A stretch of 64,000 nucleotides of DNA from Struthio camelus. Lineage: Eukaryota; Chordata; Aves; Struthioniformes; Struthionidae. Position 1 is the stretch's first letter, and the number at the start of each line of letters is the position of its first letter. The position numbers and the translations under genes were made by a program. Below are positions 58,301-64,000 of the stretch, piece by piece. The DNA lies in contig NC_090953.1 in assembly GCF_040807025.1 (NCBI RefSeq), forward strand, positions 24,722,997-24,786,996, in the 5' to 3' direction. A model generated the notes under the pieces. The model ran no database searches. It saw nothing but the letters and a program-made list of their open reading frames with translations, and was not told the DNA's origin.

Positions 58301-61300
58301 GTCACCTCTCGCAGACCCCTCCCAAAGGGTCCAGCAGCTGCAGGACGCAGGCGCTACAGCTGGAAAAGCTAGCGGTTTACGCCTTTGTAACGGGGGCAGC
58401 AAAAACAAATTATTTTCTGTGAATCAATCTGCTCAAGGCCCAGTCCGAGAAAACGCAATTATCCAAAATATCTACAGTAAGAAGGGGCTGTAGCTTGCGT
58501 AATTATCTTTTGGCCTCTCTTTTCTGGCATTACAAAAGCCTAGCCTCATTAAGCAAGTGTGACAGGGAGCTAGGCACCAAGTGTATGATTAAATACCTCA
58601 GTCGAGAGACACGCCGGTTTCTTTGAAGTGTTTTGATTGAATTCAGAAGGGAATCCATCTGATGCACCGCTTTCTCGCTGGCCGGTGATTGATTGCACAA
58701 CCCACTTCCAGCAGTGTGATTTTTCTTTCTGACAATGCCCCTTCAAGGAAGTCACTGGAGTGGAAACCCCGCCAGAATCAGAGCAAGATCATCAGGTTTG
58801 TATCTCTGCCGCCCTATCATCACTCTCCGCTGCATTCATCCTATCAGAGATTTTCTCAAAGGACTGAAAAAAAAGACCAAAGTTATTCCCTTTTGAGAAA
58901 ACCTCCCAAGGAAATTATTTCGTGCTTGCATCTTCACATTGGGTAATTATAGCTTCGATACAATCTATTAAACAGTGCTTTTTAGATTTAATAAAAGGGT
59001 TTTGAAGGGCTTGAAGTGTAAGGGGGGGGGGGGGAAGCCTGGAAGGATCCTATCAAATTTCAGAGGGAATAAAGCTTGCTTGAGCAAAAGCCATCCTCTT
59101 CAAGGAACTGCCAGGTGCAAGGAGACCGCTTGCATTGTTGGTATAGCCAGAGCAAACGGGACTTCAGTGTAACAGCACAACCGGAGCGATCAGATAGCCT
59201 TTCACCCGTCACCTTATGTCCTCCATCGTGCGTGCTGCCAGCTGCCCGAAGCACCCCAGCACTCCTCCTGCAGAAAGCACAGATCAGCTAATGGCTCTCT
59301 TGATGGGGGTCTCAAAAAAGGATCTCAAATTCCCAGCTGTCAGCCTTATCAGAGTAAAAGCAGGCCAGAGCCCCATCTGCTACGGCCAGCTCTTCCACCA
59401 CCTCCACGTCTTTGACAGCCTTAGCCCTAGTTTGCTCCCCGTCCCTCCAGGTCAGCTTTGAAATCCAACCTTCAGGGAACTGAGCGTGAGCAGCGAGAGG
59501 ACTCCTCGAGGAGAGGCAGAGAAGCAAAAGACTCGAGAAGACAGAATGAAGAACCTGCTGCGCCAGCAAAATCCATAAAAACCAAAACCATACAAAACAT
59601 ACAGCACAAAGAGAGGGAAGAGAAGAAAAACTGCAGGCAAGTAATTCAACGAAAGTATTTTTTTATTCCGCAGTAGCATCCAGGAGCCATGCTCTGGATC
59701 CGCTGTAGTAGGCACCATATATATGGGTAAGATTATCTGACAGCCCTAGTTTGGATCCTGGCTCAACTCTCCCTTGCCAAACCCTAATTTAAAATTATAT
59801 GGCGTAAAATAAGTCAATCTTGAGAAAGCATTCAAGCACACAGGTATGTGCAAAACTAACAAAAAAAACAATACCCAGACGCTATGACTCCAATCTCTCA
59901 CTGTTATAACATTTTGATACTAATAGAGCTGCACCAAAGAAGAATTTGCCCAAGTGCATCTTGGCCCAAAAAACACCTACCAGAGAGGGAGTGCAGCGAA
60001 GCCAAGAGGGCTTTGCTGCCGTGAAGCCAAGAGGGAGCCCGGTTATCAGCATCAGAGAGGGCACGGCTCGCTCTACTGCACAGGAACAGCTCTTTGGTTT
60101 GAGATTCAGGTCCTCTTTCAAATTAAACCTGGCCATCGGCTTTACAGAAAACAACGGCCTCATGACAAGTCCCCTGCTGCTGGAGAAGGCCACCCAAGCC
60201 ATCTTGGCCCCCAAGGCCCCACTTAACCACACAGGAATAACGTTAGAGAGGCAATACACGAGCGCCTCTCAGCACCAGCGTCCACAACACGCCTCTCGAT
60301 TCTGAATTCGCTCTCCTTGAGATGTTTGGGGCTGACGTTATTGCCAGGGTTACAGCTATTCCCACTTGTGGAGAGGTGAACAAGAACAAGATCTGACCTT
60401 GGCCCGAGCATTATTTTCACCTCTCCTGCAGCACTTGTCACCATGGTACCCAAGCGCTGCACAAAATTAACGGGAAAAACCGAGCGAAGCAGAGGCTCTC
60501 GCTTATTCTGATCTTAGGCTTTCTTAAGCGCTGTGCCATGGTTTGGGGAAGGTTTGCTAGCAGTGGGGACAGTCCAAAACGAAGCTGGCTGCTTTCACAG
60601 CCATATTTACTGAAATATTGATACGAAGGGAAAGGCGAGGATGAAACCAGCTGTGCACGTTGCCTTTTGGCCTCGAGCTTCAGAAGCTGTCAATGCGAGG
60701 AATTCAGCTACCGCTTGTAAAAAACAGTGAAACAGAGGTAACGAGCATCTTCTAAATAAAAATAGTATTAAACTAATAAGGCACAAGCCCAAATAGCTAC
60801 TCTAATGCAACGTACCACTGCCAGGGAATGGTGTTTTCCAAAATAAAGTATGAATAATGGATGGAAAGCATTTTTAAGCTCTAATATCAAGATTGTTAGA
60901 TTTAAAATCAACTGACTGCTTTGATAGCAGGGAAGCATTCTACAAATCCCTAGCTAGGCAGGCGCACAGGCAAATTTAACAAAAAAAGGCTTTGAGTGTC
61001 TGAATAAGGATGAGGATTTCAGCGAGTGTGCAACAGTATAAATACATTACAGCTTTGAAAGAAAACTGCTATAGGAACATTGTCCTTCACGCACCCAGAC
61101 CCATCTCTGGGGTCTGAAGACGCCGTAAATGGAGACATAACGTATTCAGAACTCAATAATGACTGAAAATAACTCAAAAAACAGCCACCCAGAGGAGACT
61201 GTTTATGCTATACGCCACTCATGGTGTGTATCTATATATATGCACACATGCGTGAGAATACAGGTGTTTGTGTACACAAACACACTGCAAAATGCATACA

Positions 61301-61979
61301 AACAGGAGGGAAAAAAGGAGAGCTTTTTCCAGCAGCTGTAGCCCTTCGCTCTGTTTAATCCCCTTCCCCTCGTTTTTGCTTTTGCAAATTGCTGCTGGAA
61401 CGCCTGTAAATCAAACAATAAACCTGTACGGTTGCTAGTTATTTACAGTCAGCTGGGGTTAATAAAGCTCATCATATACAATTCTGATGCGGGCAAGAAA
61501 GCCATAATTCACGGCTGTGATCTTACCACCATGCGTTAATAGCTTCACTGTACACAGAGAAAACTGGAAGGAGGCTGAAAACCGGGAGCCGGCTTAAACA
61601 AAAAGCCAGCGTTCCTGACTCCGCACCCCCCCCTACAGGAAAATACGCCAAAATGACAAGGAAGAGCTCTCCGTGCTGAAAATCGCATCTGAAACCTGCT
61701 TCACACACCAGGAAAAAAACCAACAGCAACGGGCATTTTGTGTTGTTAGTACACGCTGCGTGAATCTCAAGGAGTTATTAGCCCCGACTTCGCTAGCTTG
61801 TCTGATTTAAGACTTTCCAAGTCCTGAGTTACTCCAAATAGAAATGGTTTTATTATCACGTTACAAATACCTCCAGCGACTATCCCACATAAACGCTTCA
61901 TAGCGCACCTCCTCCACTGTAACCCTTTAAAGTGGGAAGATCTACAAGTCAACACGCACTCGTGACCACCTGGGACTTC
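55321..61979. other. Region upstream of the likely BBS4 promoter
   Basis: No exon could be supported. Simple runs include T14 near 57,531-57,545 and G13 at 59,022-59,034. Short GT/AG-flanked stretches (for example near 56,352, 56,765 and 61,530) were examined for human-like BBS4 exon 2 coding content and did not match. If BBS4 exons 1-2 are not near 55 kb, they would lie here or beyond the window. Confidence 0.5.
59022..59034. repeat. G13 homopolymer
   Basis: Thirteen consecutive G; simple repeat. Confidence 0.85.
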
Positions 61980-62110
61980 CTAACGCCGTAGCCCGGGCGA
62001 GTTTCCCGGCGGCAGGACCAGCCGGCTCCCAGGCCGACCTCCGTCAGCGGTTCGAGGCCCGCGGGCTACGGCGCTGCCATCCTGCCTCCGCTCGGCGAGG
62101 GAGGAGACGA
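61980..62110. promoter_or_regulatory. CpG-rich patch with inverted repeat
   Basis: Roughly 19 CpG in 130 bases, the densest patch between 54 and 64 kb. Inside it CGCCGTAGCCCG (61,984-61,995) is matched by its exact reverse complement CGGGCTACGGCG (62,062-62,073), giving a stem of 12 bp around a 66-base loop. It could be a small promoter or an alternative BBS4 start region. No clear coding start was found: the minus-strand ATG here is closed after four codons. Confidence 0.4.
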
Positions 62111-63498
62111 TTCTGCACAGAATGCCGTTCCTAAACCGCAGGGAGGTAGAAGAGGCCATTGCAGAAGACTTCTCCATAAACTGGCATCTAAACAGCACAG
62201 TAGCTCTGAGATGTCAACTGATGGCTACCCGCTGTCTCCTACAGTAAAATAGGGAGGGAAGATACTTCCCGCACAAAAGCGGCAGCACTGCCTGCAGACA
62301 TTCCCAAAATAACCTCCGTAACCAGCTTCTCATTAGCTCCATGCGATCAGTGGTTTCAAGATTTCCAGTCTAATCCTTGCTTTGGTCTAAATTCTGCTTA
62401 GGCTTAGTCTTTTCCTGCCTATGGTGTGAGATATTTGCAATGAAAATTAAAACTAAAACCATTATAAGACTTTCATGAGAAAAACTGTCCTATTTAAATC
62501 CAAACAAAATTATGACAGGGACAGCTCGGAAACTTCCCACTCAATAGGAAATAATACCTAAAAGGGGTCCTCATTTCATCCACCGTAAAATAAAGATATT
62601 TTGTAGTTGGTCTTGCAAATGGTCCAACACTTTCTACTATGAGACCCTGTTTTTGAATGCGCAGAGTTTTTCCACACTTATGGCCTCAGGATGAAGCTTT
62701 CCACGTCAGATGCCTGCCCCAGAAGGAGCGTCCACCTGTGCAGCCTTCTCGCTTCCCTCTGGCACGTATGCCTTCGGCTACAGACTTTAATTACATGAGC
62801 ACATCCTCAGTTACAGGAAGATACACTAGCACTTTCACCAGGTCCCCTGCCTCATCCTACAAATGATGAATACAAACACGAATCAAGGTTGGGCAGTGAC
62901 TAAAACTGTTCTGAATTATGAATGTAAAGCGACTAAACCGCAGGACTCTTGTGGCATCTGCTACACAGCTTAAAACATCTGCAGCAAAGAGAGCAGAACC
63001 TGGAAGAAATTAATGAACGACCTCTTTGGGAAGAGGGTGTAATGCTGCTCAGGAGAAAAGAAATCTCACTCCAGTTCCTGTCACAAAGCTCCTACCCAAT
63101 GCTGGAAAATCACCTAACCAAGCTTTGCAAAGGTGCCCACTACACGCCTATCCCTCGTTTTCTGCCTGCACAGCTTGAAAGAGGTGGGACCTGGTATCTC
63201 ACCACACTCGCTCGAGCAAGCGAGGTTAACTGAAGCTACGCTCTGGACGTGGAAGTGTGAGAATATACACTGTTAACTACTCTGAAAAAAATCGAGCCCT
63301 CAGGAATCGCAAGTCAGCACCCAAAATTCTTCACTTTCACTTCTCACAACTCTTCTAGCTAAACAAGCGTACTAGCCGTTATTCTCTTAGGAGCCTTTAA
63401 TACATAGAAACACACAGTGTTTAAGTACTACACAGAAGAATGCTGCAGCATCAGAGAGCTTATCTATGGGATCTGATAGCGGACGATAACATGACAGG
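62111..63498. other. Region without recognised genes
   Basis: Short overlapping open frames only, with no protein features recognised and no repeat beyond simple sequence. Confidence 0.5.
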
Positions 63499-63543
63499 TG
63501 GCGATATACTGAATTATGGCGATATACTGAATTATGGCGATAT
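63499..63543. repeat. 18-bp tandem repeat, 2.5 copies
   Basis: The unit TGGCGATATACTGAATTA occurs twice without mismatch, followed by its first nine bases. Confidence 0.92.
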
Positions 63544-63776
63544 CACCTTATTATAAAAGCCCTCCCTGAGCCATGAGCCTTCTTTCAGCAAGTTCCTTCA
63601 TTCCTGTGCCACGCACGATATTAGAGAGCTGGGCTAAAGCCAATATGCAATTACGTCTCTGAAGACTCACGGGCTTGCGTTAAAGTCACACTGACAACGT
63701 TAATTCTGACGTTCTTGAGTGGGATGCATCTGCCCTAACTTGGGCATTCAAAAATTAAGACATCTGCTTTACTTGC

Positions 63777-63931
63777 CTTGGACTCTTTTTATAGTAAAGG
63801 GGAGGAATACGCATCCGCAGGGAATCATACATCTCGTCCAAAGGCAGAGGAGAGGTCAGAGGAATGGCACCCAGGTAGCGCTTTCTGTTTGTCAAAGGAG
63901 GAGCACCGGTGATCTGCTCAGACTTTGAGTT
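63777..63931 (-). CDS. Unidentified coding-like exon
   Basis: I do not recognise this protein. The minus strand is open for 58 codons. A plausible exon of 155 nt starts after the acceptor ATATCTCTGACTTAG and ends at CCAAG|GCAAGT, a perfect GC-type donor. It would encode NSKSEQITGAPPLTNRKRYL and continue through PLPLDEMYDSLRMRIPPLYY to KKSP. Codon choice (CTG, GAG, AAG, CCT) looks like real vertebrate coding sequence, and the residue mix is protein-like rather than low-complexity. It cannot join BBS4 exon 3 in frame. It probably belongs to another minus-strand gene extending beyond the window. In mammals ARIH1 lies on this side in the same orientation, but the residues do not resemble ARIH1. 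Confidence 0.4.
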
Positions 63932-64000
63932 CTAAGTCAGAGATATCTAAATTTAGGAAAATGAATCCCACCTTTCCCAAATTTGTTACTTGCTACTTTT

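Noticed and set aside
58570..58755. Minus-strand frame containing NTSKKPACLSTE before GTATTT, tested as BBS4 exon 2
   Set aside because: It ends in phase 0. Joining it to exon 3 shifts the frame to an early stop, and the residues do not resemble human exon 2.
62040..62070. GGTTCGAGGCC resembling a tRNA B box
   Set aside because: It sits in the loop of the GC-rich inverted repeat and no tRNA fold is apparent.

Overview
This is a vertebrate nuclear genomic window, most likely from a bird. It holds two protein-coding genes with introns, arranged tail to tail: ADPGK on the plus strand (coding exons 10,556-21,688) and BBS4 on the minus strand (exons 3-16 at 54,246 down to 32,142). ADPGK and BBS4 are also convergent neighbours on human 15q24. 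The avian call is inference: introns are short, only old degraded CR1-type repeats are visible, C/G homopolymer runs are common, and nothing bacterial or viral is present. No species name is supported.

Layout. 1-9,880 is intergenic, with an old CR1-type fragment and simple repeats. In mammals NEO1 lies beyond ADPGK on this side, but no NEO1 exon was found here. 9,880-11,330 is the CpG island and promoter of ADPGK. All seven ADPGK coding exons were placed with intact reading frame and splice sites. 21,689-32,141 is the spacer between the two 3' ends, with several plus-strand AATAAA signals. 32,142-54,246 carries fourteen BBS4 coding exons. Thirteen of them match human exon lengths I recall or junctions inferred from the human protein, and the phases agree throughout.

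The 5' end of BBS4 is not fully resolved. About 0.9 kb upstream of exon 3 is a small CpG-rich patch (55,175-55,320) next to a consensus RFX X-box (55,128-55,141). X-boxes are the usual promoter signature of ciliary and BBS genes, so the BBS4 promoter is probably here. A short candidate first coding exon (54,768-54,799) lies between the X-box and exon 3, but it is tentative. Further right are a second CpG-rich patch with a 12-bp inverted repeat (61,980-62,110) and an unidentified coding-looking minus-strand exon with a GC donor (63,777-63,931).

The two genes have unrelated jobs. ADPGK is an ER-associated ADP-dependent glucokinase and BBS4 is a TPR subunit of the ciliary BBSome. The window is ordinary conserved vertebrate sequence, with no operon, prophage, CRISPR array or intact transposon. 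The points worth a second look are the X-box, the orphan exon, two tandem NAGNAG acceptors, a weak BBS4 donor backed by a T-rich tract, and a 26-nt homopolymer serving as a polypyrimidine tract.
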